This document shows, piece after piece, positions 17,449 to 27,394 of a DNA stretch of 64,000 nucleotides (its first letter is position 1; every line of letters begins with the position of its first letter). The DNA lies in contig DBTY01000004.1 of assembly GCA_002307295.1 (NCBI GenBank), positions 124,001-188,000 of the forward strand. The letters are read 5' to 3'. Under the pieces are notes generated by a model. It did no database searches, was not told the origin of the DNA, and worked only from the letters and a program-made list of their open reading frames with translations. Made by a program: the position numbers and the translations under genes. Source of the stretch: Ignavibacteriales bacterium UBA1304. GTDB lineage: Bacteria > Bacteroidota > Ignavibacteria > Ignavibacteriales > Ignavibacteriaceae.

Positions 17449-19398
17449 TTGTCTGCGCATTATTCAAAGCTTTTTCTAAAAAAAAGATATTTGGCTCTAT
17501 TTATTATTTTGGTCTTTATAATAATTTTTATATCTGACCTTTTAAGCATTAGAAATAACAATGTAAAAAAATCATTGCCGCAAAAGGAAATTAATTCATA
17601 CGTTGATGATATTTATTTAGAACTTGCAAATGACTCAGCTAAAATAAACTGGCAGCTTTTAAATAACGATTTGACATACATAAGCGAACCATACGACGTT
17701 TCTGATTTTCATGTTTCAACTCTTGTGAGGATTATCAATGATTATCCTGGCAAAGTCCCGCCTGCCGTAATGAACAATATCAAAAACGCGCTCTTAAAAT
17801 TTAGATATTGGATGGACGAGCCTGGCGAAAACGGAATGTGTTATTGGAGCGAAAATCATCAGATTTTGTTTGCGTCTTCTGAATATTTAATTGGCCAGTT
17901 ATACCCAAATGTGATATTCCCCAATAGCGGTCTAACAGGCGCACAGCACATGCAAAAGGCCCGCAAAAGAATTTTGGACTGGCTTGAGATGCGCTGGAAA
18001 TTTGGCTTCACAGAATTTTATTCCAATGTTTATTATAGCGAAGATATTTTAGGTCTGATAAATCTTATTGATTATTCTGGCGATTCTAATATAACCAAGA
18101 AAGCCGAAATAATTATGGATTTGTTATTGTATGACATCGCCTCGCAGAAAACCGGAAGCATGTTTGTTTCGGTCAGCGGCAGAGCATATGAGCGCAGCAG
18201 AAAAGGGGGCGACGATATATCTTCAAAAAGGATTACAGATTATATTTGGAAAAACATTCGCCCGGTTACGTCTCATCTGAATTTTGCTTTAATGACAAGT
18301 AAGAAATACCACATCCCGCAGGTGATAAGGGAAATTGGGAATGATAAGTTAGACGCGGTAATTAAACAATGCAATGGACTTAATATTTCTCAACTAAAAA
18401 CCGAAGGATATTTTGGCTCTGACGATAAAAGCATAATGATGCAATGGGCGATGGAAGCCTTTTCTAATCCAGAAATAATAAAAAATTCGCTCGCTTATAT
18501 TCGCAAAAACAACATGTTCTCTAATGAGTTTTTATCTCCATTTAAGTATTTCGATTTTACGGTTGTCCGATTGCTTTGCTTAGAACCGGCAATTTCGAGC
18601 ATTTTCAATCCGCAAACAAATGGAGCCGCTATTCAACAGGCTAACACTTATACATATAGGACAAGAGACTATTCGCTCTATTCTGTGCAGAATTATTTTC
18701 CTGGCAATTACGCCAATCAGGTTCATGTAGCAGGGATGAATATTGATAGTTCTTTCAGCATTTTCCATTCGCATCCCGCATCGCCTAAATACGTGTCAAA
18801 GCCGACTCCTAATTATTGGGTCGGATATGGCAGACTGCCTCATGTAGCGCAGGATAGTTCTATTAGTCTATCTATTTATAATCTGCCGGAAAAGAAAAAC
18901 GCTTTGGAAGCTTATATGCTGAACTTTACACATGCGTATTTCCCTAAAAAGAAATTCGACTCAGTTATTATTATAAATAAGTATGCGTTTGGTAAAAAAG
19001 GGAATACTTTTTGCGCCCTTGTTGGGAACAGCAATTTATACTACGAGAAAAATTCAGACGATGATTTAATTCAGCCTGGAAGAAAATCTTTTTGGATAAT
19101 TGAAGCGGGTAACAAAAAAAGCAACGGCTCGTTTAATAATTTTGTCAGAAGGATTCTTAATAATAAAATCCGCTTCGATTCTGATAATCTCATTTTAACT
19201 TATTCGTCTAATCATAAAGAATTAAAGCTTAAATTCTGCGGAGATTTTGCAATTAACGGCCGTAAGATTAATACTAACTATAATAGGTTCGATTCCCCTT
19301 ACGTAAATGCGAAGTTTAAACCGGAGAGGGTTGAGTTCTCTTTCAACAAACGTCATCTTCTGTTGGATTTTAATAATTGTATAAGAGAATTTAATTAA
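17449..19398 (+). CDS. Large membrane-anchored protein, possible glycan-active enzyme
   Basis: The 649-residue protein has one N-terminal transmembrane segment (about 14-33) and a long extracytoplasmic part. Residues of about 60-370 are helical with many aromatic motifs (WMDEPGENGMCYWSENHQI, then RILDWLEMRWKFGFTEFYSN), as in alpha/alpha toroid lyases and hydrolases. The later part is beta-rich (NYFPGNYANQVHVAGMNID; NYWVGYGRLPHVAQD). This resembles the layout of heparinase-type polysaccharide lyases, but I see no family signature that proves it. The TTG start is supported by AGGAG 7 bases upstream. Confidence 0.5.
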   Translation: MSAHYSKLFLKKRYLALFIILVFIIIFISDLLSIRNNNVKKSLPQKEINSYVDDIYLELANDSAKINWQLLNNDLTYISEPYDVSDFHVSTLVRIINDYPGKVPPAVMNNIKNALLKFRYWMDEPGENGMCYWSENHQILFASSEYLIGQLYPNVIFPNSGLTGAQHMQKARKRILDWLEMRWKFGFTEFYSNVYYSEDILGLINLIDYSGDSNITKKAEIIMDLLLYDIASQKTGSMFVSVSGRAYERSRKGGDDISSKRITDYIWKNIRPVTSHLNFALMTSKKYHIPQVIREIGNDKLDAVIKQCNGLNISQLKTEGYFGSDDKSIMMQWAMEAFSNPEIIKNSLAYIRKNNMFSNEFLSPFKYFDFTVVRLLCLEPAISSIFNPQTNGAAIQQANTYTYRTRDYSLYSVQNYFPGNYANQVHVAGMNIDSSFSIFHSHPASPKYVSKPTPNYWVGYGRLPHVAQDSSISLSIYNLPEKKNALEAYMLNFTHAYFPKKKFDSVIIINKYAFGKKGNTFCALVGNSNLYYEKNSDDDLIQPGRKSFWIIEAGNKKSNGSFNNFVRRILNNKIRFDSDNLILTYSSNHKELKLKFCGDFAINGRKINTNYNRFDSPYVNAKFKPERVEFSFNKRHLLLDFNNCIREFN

Positions 19399-19441
19399 TA
19401 TTCAGCTTAACAATTTTATACTCTGTAAATAGCTAAAATTA

Positions 19442-20800
19442 TTAAGGAAGCATTTCCGCCTGATTTTCTGTCATACCGAATTTAATCGTTTTTTCCGTCG
19501 GAATCCATTCGCCAAGATTGTCATTACGTCCTTGCAATACTACTGTTGTTGCGTCTTTTCTTTTACCAGCAAGCTGCCCGGTCGCAATTTTACACATTTC
19601 ACCAATCTTACCGCGCTTCAAACGGTTGACAATTAAAATAAGCTGCAAAGGTTTATATTCATTAATAGTACTTGCGCCGTTTAATCCGGAAAATTTCGTC
19701 ATCATTGAATAATCGCCGTCGCTGTCTCCGGCAATCATAACAGGATTTGCTTTGTATTTTTTTACAAGTATGTTATTAATGTTAATTGCTTTGCCATTCA
19801 TACTGTTAATTACATAACCGCCAGAGATGTCATATTCAGGTAAAAATCTTCCCTTAGCGTCTTTTTTTAGGCGCAAACCCATTACGCGATTTTTGGGTAA
19901 ATTATATCCGTACTTTGGATTTGTTGCCACGACCTCAACAATGTCTTGCAAAGAAGCTGTGCATACATGAACATGAATTTTATTCTTTTCTAATTCCTTA
20001 AACAGAGAGCTTATTTCAGGGGTCGGACGGATTGTGTTAATAACATAATTATCAATTTGCGTATTGCTCACTGCGCCTGCGCGTCCCGGCAACGAAACAG
20101 GGCTATCGTAATAGTTTTTTTTGCATTCCCTTTTAACGCCCCAGTCTATCGCTTTTTCTACCATAACATCAAAGCTTTTTGAGGTATAGCCCGGAGCAGT
20201 TACATACATTACCCAGGTATACGCTGCATTTGCAGAAAATGATTTATATAGAGCCGCATATGTAAACCACATTTTAGCTCTGAAATCTAAAAACTGATCT
20301 GTCGTTTTTATATCGTCAAGTTTCATGTCCCCCTTTGACTTAGGATTAAGCCGGCGATAGTTTTCATAAAAATATTTATAATCGTCAAAGCAGTCTTCCG
20401 CCATTGAAGATATATTTATTGTCTTTCCATCAATGCTCGTAAAAGAATTATCAAAATCTACCGGAGGTATTTCCAGATTGCCTGTATAACCGATATCCGT
20501 ATAATGTAAAAACGAATACTTAAATTCTTCAGGAGTCATTTTAAATTCAAGATTTTCTATCTGATAGAAGAACAACATTTCCTGAGTATCGGCAAAAATG
20601 CTTGTGTTGTCCCAATCAAAAACCGCATACGCTTTTTTATGCCCGGCATTAGCGCTTATTAAATTATCAATTTCAGCCTTAGTATCAGGCGCCCAGTTTC
20701 CATTATTAACCGATTGTCTATAACTTGTTTGAGCTGAAATATTATTAATAAAGACTACGGACGATAATAAAAACATCTTTATAAAGCTTTTTTTATTCAT
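19442..20800 (-). CDS. Secreted HAD-superfamily phosphatase (phosphorylcholine-phosphatase-like)
   Basis: The 452-residue protein has a signal peptide (about 1-23). HAD motif 1 is VFDWDNTSIFADTQE with the Asp-x-Asp pair, motif 2 lies near HVCTASLQD, and motif 4 is MIAGDSDGDYSMM. The large cap between motif 1 and 2 and the Trp in the DWDNT motif fit phosphorylcholine phosphatase (PchP)-like enzymes, which act outside the cytoplasm. It is therefore placed with the surrounding phosphoesterases and the TonB receptor as part of organophosphate use. Confidence 0.72.
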   Translation of the reverse strand: MNKKSFIKMFLLSSVVFINNISAQTSYRQSVNNGNWAPDTKAEIDNLISANAGHKKAYAVFDWDNTSIFADTQEMLFFYQIENLEFKMTPEEFKYSFLHYTDIGYTGNLEIPPVDFDNSFTSIDGKTINISSMAEDCFDDYKYFYENYRRLNPKSKGDMKLDDIKTTDQFLDFRAKMWFTYAALYKSFSANAAYTWVMYVTAPGYTSKSFDVMVEKAIDWGVKRECKKNYYDSPVSLPGRAGAVSNTQIDNYVINTIRPTPEISSLFKELEKNKIHVHVCTASLQDIVEVVATNPKYGYNLPKNRVMGLRLKKDAKGRFLPEYDISGGYVINSMNGKAININNILVKKYKANPVMIAGDSDGDYSMMTKFSGLNGASTINEYKPLQLILIVNRLKRGKIGEMCKIATGQLAGKRKDATTVVLQGRNDNLGEWIPTEKTIKFGMTENQAEMLP

Positions 20801-20913
20801 TTACTAATTTCTCTTTTACCATTATATATTTTGTGATAAAGAATATTTAATTCCTTTAACGCTTCTTTATCAAACTTTTTTCCTCCCATGAAAATAGTTA
20901 TAATTTTCATCAT

Positions 20914-20961
20914 AATATCAAAGAAGGGTAACGGAATAATCCATTACCCTTCTTTGATATT
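20914..20961 (-). terminator. Long perfect hairpin after the beta-helix gene
   Basis: An 18-base arm with core CAAAGAAGGGTAA (20914-20931) pairs perfectly with 20944-20961 around a 12-base loop. It lies 48 bases past the stop of the minus-strand gene at 21009 and should end the TonB operon. Confidence 0.8.
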
Positions 20962-21008
20962 AAATGTTTTCCATGATATTAATCATGGCAGTTATAAACG
21001 CTTTGTTC

Positions 21009-22652
21009 TTACTTCATCAGTAACATTTTCTGCGACGCCGTAAAGTTTTTTCCGCTTGCGCTGGTTGCAGATAATTTACAGATATATACTCCGCTGCTTA
21101 ATTTGTTTGCATTAAATGTAACAGAGTGACTTCCAGCAGATAATTCCTGATTAATTATTCTTGCCACTTCCTGACCTAATGAATTAAAAACTACTATAGC
21201 CACATTAGATTTTTCAGGAACGCTGAATTGAATTTTTGTAGACGGGTTAAATGGGTTAGGATAATTGTTATATAAATGAAACTCATTTGGCTGATTTGAG
21301 GCTGTAGTATTTACTCCGGTTACTACTGAGCTTTTCCATACGTTAGAACCTACTGGTAGTCCGTCGCTTCCTTTAAAAGCAGCGCTTGTTGTAGAGTATG
21401 AGCAATCAAGCGAATCCGCCCAGAATTTACGAGAGCGTCTATCCATATCTATTTTTGCGTCAGTAATCATACCGCCTCCTAATGAAGCTACTGCAAGCGG
21501 ATGATACCAGTTCATAATATTTAACATATTGTTTGGGATATTCTTTAATGTTATTGCTGCGTCTACAGCCGGAGTTATTTTCCCGTTTATAGAATCAATA
21601 CGGTTTGATAGAATTGGGTTATACTGAACTTTATTATCTGAAAAATATTTTTTTACGCCTGCGTCATAAACAATTGCGTTATTGCTAATAACATATTTTG
21701 GAGAAGAATTAGCGTTAGTCTGATCGATGATTAAAGGGAAATAAGCAGTCCCTGTTGAGTCGATCTCTCCAATCATTTTTACTTCAGCTAATCTTTGCGG
21801 ATCAGCGACCGGTTCGTCGCCCAAAGTCATAGGATTATAAAATAAGTTATTTGTGATTTTTACATTATTTTTAATATCCCCTAACAACATAAAACCGTAT
21901 GCGCCTAAGTTATGCACTATAGTATTATGATCCAGCTCAATGTATTTTACAAAAGCAGTCGTGCTGTTTGCAGCGGCGCCGTAATGACGAAGAATACGGT
22001 CATAAGTATTTACCATTGTACAGTTTCTAAAAATTATAGAATCCGTTACGCCGTTACGTATATCTATTATACGGCCATTGCCAATATTATCGGAACTTAA
22101 CTGACCGCTGTTTGCAAGAATAGTGTTTGTCACTAAAACTTTTCGCGCTCCAGAGTTTGAGCGAATTAGCACCTGACCTGCATCCAATAAAATACATCCG
22201 TCAATAACAAAAACCTTTCCGGCTGCGCTGGCGTTTAATAACTGACCGTTCATTAAGTAATATGGATCTGGTTCGCCTGTAGTTAAGTTTGGCCCTACGC
22301 CGTCAATAACCAAATTGTAAAAATATGCGTCGTCGTATGAAGTTATAAATTTGTTTAATGCCGCATTAGCGTCAGGCCAGTTAGTGATAATTGGCAAAGC
22401 TCCTGAGCCGTCTTCTGCTTTTAGAGTGATAGGATAGCCTATGTTTGCAATTGTTCCGTTGTAATAATATGTTTTGCCGCGTCTAAAAATATACACATTG
22501 TTTTTTTGAGCGCCGTTTGCCGTATCAGCTTTTATTATTTGATTTATGAATCCTTCAGTCGGTTCAATTATTCTCTGAGCATTAGTATTGGAAAAAGTTC
22601 CAACCAATAATGCCGCCATCGCTAAAATACTAAAGATAATTTTTTTCTTCAT
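21009..22652 (-). CDS. T9SS-sorted beta-helix-like surface protein (DUF4957/DUF5123-like)
   Basis: The 547-residue protein has a signal peptide (about 1-26). Short hydrophobic, Asn-rich strands (VLVTNTILANSGQL; YIELDHNTIVHNLGAYGF; NVKITNNLFYNPM) suggest a right-handed beta-helix like pectate-lyase relatives. The C-terminus is a type IX secretion sorting domain: NNYPNPFNPSTKIQFSVPE, then VFNSLGQEVARI and SGVYICKLSA. It follows the TonB receptor by 60 bases on the same strand, so it is probably the surface partner that binds or cuts the imported substrate. Confidence 0.75.
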   Translation of the reverse strand: MKKKIIFSILAMAALLVGTFSNTNAQRIIEPTEGFINQIIKADTANGAQKNNVYIFRRGKTYYYNGTIANIGYPITLKAEDGSGALPIITNWPDANAALNKFITSYDDAYFYNLVIDGVGPNLTTGEPDPYYLMNGQLLNASAAGKVFVIDGCILLDAGQVLIRSNSGARKVLVTNTILANSGQLSSDNIGNGRIIDIRNGVTDSIIFRNCTMVNTYDRILRHYGAAANSTTAFVKYIELDHNTIVHNLGAYGFMLLGDIKNNVKITNNLFYNPMTLGDEPVADPQRLAEVKMIGEIDSTGTAYFPLIIDQTNANSSPKYVISNNAIVYDAGVKKYFSDNKVQYNPILSNRIDSINGKITPAVDAAITLKNIPNNMLNIMNWYHPLAVASLGGGMITDAKIDMDRRSRKFWADSLDCSYSTTSAAFKGSDGLPVGSNVWKSSVVTGVNTTASNQPNEFHLYNNYPNPFNPSTKIQFSVPEKSNVAIVVFNSLGQEVARIINQELSAGSHSVTFNANKLSSGVYICKLSATSASGKNFTASQKMLLMK

Positions 22653-22712
22653 TCCTTACTCCTAATGATTATTGTACTGTTATTCGTAACTGTATTCTGT
22701 TTTAGTTATTCC

Positions 22713-25679
22713 TTATAATGATAATTGCACACCAAGTTCTGCCGTTATACCGTATAAATATCCGCCTCTGTCTAATTCAAGAAAGCTATTATAAGAGCCT
22801 TCTATCGTATTAGTAAGATTGTTAATGTTGACAAACGCCGATACCGCTTCAGAGACTGCCTGCTTTAACGAAAGGTCTATGCGTGAAAACGCTTTTTGAT
22901 ATACGTCTTCTCTTTCTATATTGCTAATTGAAACAAGGTACGGTCCCTGAAAATAGACGGATACCCGGCCTGAAAATCCCTTGTAATCATAGCCTACTGC
23001 AATATTACCAGTGTAATCTGTTTGACCGCTTAATTCCTTTTCCGATTCATAATACAAAGGAGTCGGCGTTTTTGGCGGGAAATCAGAACTCTGCACTAAT
23101 GTGAATCTTGGATATTTAGTCTTTGACCAGATTCTGGAATAATTAGCGCTCATAACTATGTTGCTTAATAAACCTGGCAAAAAGCCTAAGTGAGTTTGCA
23201 TATCAAGCTCAAAGCCCCACACTTTTGTTCCGCTTGTATTTACCGGCATATCTAATTTATACTGGTTAAACGGGCCATATTTATCTACGGGCAAACCATA
23301 GCTGCGTGCCTGAGCGTCGCTCATTATTACTATATCATTCAGCCAGTAAAAAATATTATCAATGTTTTTTCTAAAACCAGAAATAGTTAATAGACCATAC
23401 TCGTTAGAATATAACTCCATACTTGCGTCGTAGTTCCACGAAACCGCCGGTTCAAGATTCGGATTGCCGCTTGTTATTTCCTGCGATTCATTGTTTATAT
23501 ATAAAACCGGGAGACGCATTGAATAATCCGGGCGTGAAATTGATTTGCTTAATGCGAATCTAAAATCCAGCCATTCCAATGGCTTTACTTTTATATGAAA
23601 ATTAGGGAGCCAGAATTCTTTTTTATATTTTGATGTCGTATCAAAAACTACTTCTGATTGCGATTCAAACTCGCCTAAAATTCTTGGAGCATACTTTGCG
23701 GTGTATTTATTATTTTCATATTCATATCTGGCGCCTGCTATTAACGTTATTAATTGCCCGGCATTTAGTTTAACCATAGCATATGTTCCATGAACATTTT
23801 CTTCTACTTTATAAGTATTTCGAGCTCCTATTAAGTTTTCAAAATACTCTTTATTTGTGCCTGTTTTATCCGTGCCATTTTTATTAAATGCATACCAGTT
23901 GCGTATTAACGCGTCGTCAATAACCGGATTAAGCAAGTATTGCCCGTCAATCGTTCGTGTTGGATATGAAGACCCCTTTAAAAAATCAGTTAGCAGACCG
24001 TGATATCCGGAAGGCCAGTCTGAATTCGCCCAGTCTTTAGCGGCAACATTTCCATTATCATCATAGTAATAGTTGAAAGAAGTTCTTAACCAATATGCCG
24101 TCATTTTTTCGCCGCATTCGCGTTCTCTGCTTTTTGTTCTGAATTTATATCCGGCTTTAGCCATTCCGGAAAGATCGTCGCTAATGCGAATTGGATATTC
24201 CAAATCTGTTTTTATATCATAATTTCTTTCGTCATTATTATCCCAGCGGAAATATGCGCGGTCTACATTTGCCATTGAAAAATTATTATATGCATATTGA
24301 ATTAAATTTTTACCGGAAAGTTTTAATACTGAGGGATCGGTGATTGTGCGCATGCCGGACGTAGTAGTTGTGTTTTCATAAAAACGCATAAAATGATCAA
24401 ACGGTTTTTCGTTTTTAGTATAAGCGCGCGAAAGAGCCCAGTTGATTTTTAAAGCGTCTACAAAATTTTCGCCTGTTAACGAATTATTAATCGTATAAAT
24501 GTCTTTATCTACTGAGTTTGCAGAATAAGTGACCGAGCCGTTTTCGGGGTAATCGCGCGTACTCGAAAATATTTTTCTTGTCGTTTTGCTATAAAGATTT
24601 GTCATCTTTATAGTTCCGCCGTCGGGAGTGTTAATATCAAGGTTTATATTACCGCCATATCTTTTTCTTGTTTCCTGATCATACTCCACAGTCAAAGCGC
24701 TGATTTGATAATCGCCATTGGCGGGTATTGTCCAGTCGTCTGTAAAAGCTTCTCTGTTGCGGTCTCTTTTTTCAGAGTTAAACCCAGCCTGCACGCCAAG
24801 AAAATTATCAAAAAATCGGTTGCTGTAGCTGCCCGAAAATTTATATTGTTTAGCGGATTCAGACATGCCGCTGTATATTCCAAAAATATCCATAGTAATA
24901 TTCTGGCCAGCTTTAGCCTGCCCTGTAACAAGATTTACAACGCCGGCAATAGCGTCAGCATCCTGATCCGGAGTTAGCGCTTTATATAGTTCTATTCCGG
25001 AAAGAGAGCTTTGAGAGATTAAGCTTAAATCTACGTCGCGGCTATCGGCGCTTGTAGCAGGTATCTGAATACCGTTTAAAGTGATGTTTGTAAACTTTGG
25101 ATCAAGTCCGCGTATCATTAATTTAGAAGCTTCTCCGCCGTCCCGTTGAACAGCTACTCCCGGCAGACGGCCGACTGATTCTGCCGCATTAGCGTCGGGT
25201 AACTCTTTTATTTTTTGTTCGGAGACAATATTCACAATCTGATCTGACGCTACCTGCCGGTTTATAGCCTGCGCCTGCCCCTGCAATTGACCTGTGATAA
25301 CAACTTCCTTCCCTTCAATTATTGTAGCGTCTAATTTTACATCAAGCGTTTGAGTTTTTGCGGAATTAATTTCAATAGCTACTGTATTTGTTTTGTATCC
25401 AATATACGATACAATCAAATTGTGTTTTCCAAAAGGTATATTTGCAATTCTGTATGAGCCTTCAATATCGGTCATACTGCCTATCGAAGAGCCTTGCACA
25501 TAAACGCTGGCTCCCTGCAGCGCTTCACCGGTCGCTTTATCTATTATTTTACCTTGTAAATGCCCCGAAGTTGGCTGAGCAAGAAGAGCTTTTGCGCCAA
25601 TTGAAATGAAAATCAATACTGTTAAAAACCGAGATCTAAAAATGTTCTTAGGAATTGTAGTAGAAATATTAAATATCAT
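22713..25679 (-). CDS. TonB-dependent receptor
   Basis: The 988-residue outer-membrane protein has a signal peptide (about 1-35), a carboxypeptidase-regulatory-like domain (about 40-120: GEALQGASVYVQGSSIGSM), a plug (about 140-255: ESVGRLPGVAVQRDGGEA, SKLMIRGLDPKF) and a long barrel that ends in LGVQLSL. It imports a large substrate in a TonB-driven way. Neighbours are the beta-helix surface protein, a HAD phosphatase and two phosphoesterases, which points to a phosphorylated organic substrate, by context only. Its leader is unusually long. Confidence 0.93.
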   Translation of the reverse strand: MIFNISTTIPKNIFRSRFLTVLIFISIGAKALLAQPTSGHLQGKIIDKATGEALQGASVYVQGSSIGSMTDIEGSYRIANIPFGKHNLIVSYIGYKTNTVAIEINSAKTQTLDVKLDATIIEGKEVVITGQLQGQAQAINRQVASDQIVNIVSEQKIKELPDANAAESVGRLPGVAVQRDGGEASKLMIRGLDPKFTNITLNGIQIPATSADSRDVDLSLISQSSLSGIELYKALTPDQDADAIAGVVNLVTGQAKAGQNITMDIFGIYSGMSESAKQYKFSGSYSNRFFDNFLGVQAGFNSEKRDRNREAFTDDWTIPANGDYQISALTVEYDQETRKRYGGNINLDINTPDGGTIKMTNLYSKTTRKIFSSTRDYPENGSVTYSANSVDKDIYTINNSLTGENFVDALKINWALSRAYTKNEKPFDHFMRFYENTTTTSGMRTITDPSVLKLSGKNLIQYAYNNFSMANVDRAYFRWDNNDERNYDIKTDLEYPIRISDDLSGMAKAGYKFRTKSRERECGEKMTAYWLRTSFNYYYDDNGNVAAKDWANSDWPSGYHGLLTDFLKGSSYPTRTIDGQYLLNPVIDDALIRNWYAFNKNGTDKTGTNKEYFENLIGARNTYKVEENVHGTYAMVKLNAGQLITLIAGARYEYENNKYTAKYAPRILGEFESQSEVVFDTTSKYKKEFWLPNFHIKVKPLEWLDFRFALSKSISRPDYSMRLPVLYINNESQEITSGNPNLEPAVSWNYDASMELYSNEYGLLTISGFRKNIDNIFYWLNDIVIMSDAQARSYGLPVDKYGPFNQYKLDMPVNTSGTKVWGFELDMQTHLGFLPGLLSNIVMSANYSRIWSKTKYPRFTLVQSSDFPPKTPTPLYYESEKELSGQTDYTGNIAVGYDYKGFSGRVSVYFQGPYLVSISNIEREDVYQKAFSRIDLSLKQAVSEAVSAFVNINNLTNTIEGSYNSFLELDRGGYLYGITAELGVQLSL

Positions 25680-26209
25680 AGTTTAGTCTTTTATTTAGTT
25701 TGAGTTAAATCTTCATTTCATTTATTATAATAAGCGGCTAAATAGTCTCTGTTCTTTTGAGGAATGACAAATGAAGATAGTTGCTGTTGAATATATGCCA
25801 GTCTAATTGTTCATGGCTCCTGTTTGCATGTTAGGCTTTTGTTTTTTTCCGGATTTATCATAAACAGATTTAATTCTTTATTAATGTTATTTCGAAGCTT
25901 TATTTGTAAAGTTATAGAAAAAAGGAACCCCCGTTTTTACCGGCAGGATATTCTTTTTGAATAACGTAAGCAATAATTTCATTTTGCAAAACTTATCATT
26001 TCAATATTATCACAGTATAATGTAAACGTTAACTTAATGTTAAATTATAGCGCTATTATTTTATTTAGACTTCTCTCTCGATTAGGGATATGATGTTTTA
26101 ACGTTCAAATTTTGTAGTTTGAAAAGATTGGCGGGAATTGCCAGCCTTACAGGTTTTAAAGCCTGCAAGGCTTTGACGGCAATTTAATTATGCAAATACT
26201 ATATAAGGT
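25680..26209. other. Long leader upstream of the TonB receptor gene
   Basis: These 530 bases hold no coding frame. On the minus strand, near 26022-26044, TTAACATTAAG is followed by TTAACGTTTAC, two half-sites with an 11-base period similar to those upstream of phosphoesterase copy 1. A structured hairpin (26136-26184) lies at the far end, after the phosphoesterase copy 2 stop. The rest is plain AT-rich DNA. Confidence 0.5.
26136..26184 (-). terminator. Three-tier hairpin after phosphoesterase copy 2
   Basis: AATTGCC pairs with GGCAATT, AGCCTT with AAGGCT and CAGG with CCTG, giving a long interrupted stem 26 bases after the stop at 26210. No strong T-run follows, so termination is likely but not certain. 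Confidence 0.55.
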
Positions 26210-27235
26210 TTATTTTTTATTAAACGTATCCGGATACGTTACCGAATATTTAACTGCGTCGTTTGTGGTATGAATCCATGTGTCAAATTTTCTTTCCCCT
26301 TCGTAAAGGACAATAACTCTTCCGCCTTTATCAAGATGCCCATACGAATCTTTTCCAGTTTTGCACCCGTATGCAAGAGCAATATTGTTCAACGTGCCAA
26401 TATAATTATTGTTGTGATCGTGTCCGCAGAAAACGCCCATTACGTCTTTTGATTCCAAAAATGCATTGTACAAACCAGAATTAATTTGAGGAGAACAAAC
26501 AGATTCGCCTCTATCGCCAATAGTGGAGGTCTTCTTTTGCACGTCGACAAATTCTGGGAAAGGTATATGGAAAAACGCTAACGCAGGGAAAGGTTTACTA
26601 TTGTTAAGCTCAGTATACTTTTTGCTTTGTTCGCGGTACCACTGTATCTGGTCAAATCTTATCCAATCATAATCGCCGAGTTCTTTATCGTCTTTATCCC
26701 AAGTGTAGGCGTTTGAGTCAAAGCAATATATCAGAGCTTCTGCTTTCTCCGATTTTGAACCGAGAACTTCAAGAATATAATTGCCAATTCCGTGGATATC
26801 TGACGGTCCGTAAGTAGAAAGATTTAATGGCAGCGTTACTAAATAATCCATTATTTGTTTATTTGTAAAGCCATGTTCGTGATCGTGATTTCCAAAAGCT
26901 ACCGCCCATGGAATACCCGCCTCTATCATTGGTTTTGTTACCGCTTCCCAAGCGCCCTTAACGTCTTGCGACGTTGCAATATCTCCGGTTAGGATAACTA
27001 AATCTGGTTTGTCTTCTTTCAAAATTGATTTAATCATGTCGATAACGCTATCGCATCTTTCTTTTTTATCAATTTGAAAATGAATGTCGGTAAACTGAAC
27101 AATTTTAAATTTACCTTCGTTAGAAAATTTTAGAACCGGCTTGCTTTGCGAAAAAAGAAACGAACAGCTAAATAATGACAGGAATAAAAATCCAAGTCCT
27201 TTTATCTTAAAAGCCATTTTCAAATTTAAGCGCAT
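26210..27235 (-). CDS. Secreted metallophosphoesterase, copy 2
   Basis: The 341-residue paralogue of the protein at 16117 has a signal peptide (about 1-29) and the same metal-binding motifs (FTDIHFQI, LTGDIATS, FGNHDHEHG, FHIPFPEF, CGHDHNNNY). The last 90 residues are almost the same in both, while the region around residue 190 differs (TWDKDDKEL against TGGKDEDEI). The two genes bracket the TonB operon in the same orientation. It probably hydrolyses a phosphate ester at the surface or in the periplasm. Confidence 0.9.
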   Translation of the reverse strand: MRLNLKMAFKIKGLGFLFLSLFSCSFLFSQSKPVLKFSNEGKFKIVQFTDIHFQIDKKERCDSVIDMIKSILKEDKPDLVILTGDIATSQDVKGAWEAVTKPMIEAGIPWAVAFGNHDHEHGFTNKQIMDYLVTLPLNLSTYGPSDIHGIGNYILEVLGSKSEKAEALIYCFDSNAYTWDKDDKELGDYDWIRFDQIQWYREQSKKYTELNNSKPFPALAFFHIPFPEFVDVQKKTSTIGDRGESVCSPQINSGLYNAFLESKDVMGVFCGHDHNNNYIGTLNNIALAYGCKTGKDSYGHLDKGGRVIVLYEGERKFDTWIHTTNDAVKYSVTYPDTFNKK

Positions 27236-27394
27236 ATTTTCTCCATTTTATCTTCTACTTTTTTTTTGATTTATGGGTAATAAAAATATTATCTTAAATT
27301 TTACTTTCAAGCTCTCTACATTATTTAAATATTAACATTATATGAGTATTCCTTAATATTCCATCATTAATTCTTGTTTAGTAAATACTTGCTA

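Noticed and set aside
16117..27235. Composite transposon flanked by the two phosphoesterase copies
   Set aside because: There are no transposase, inverted ends or target duplications. The copies have diverged too much for a recent mobile event.
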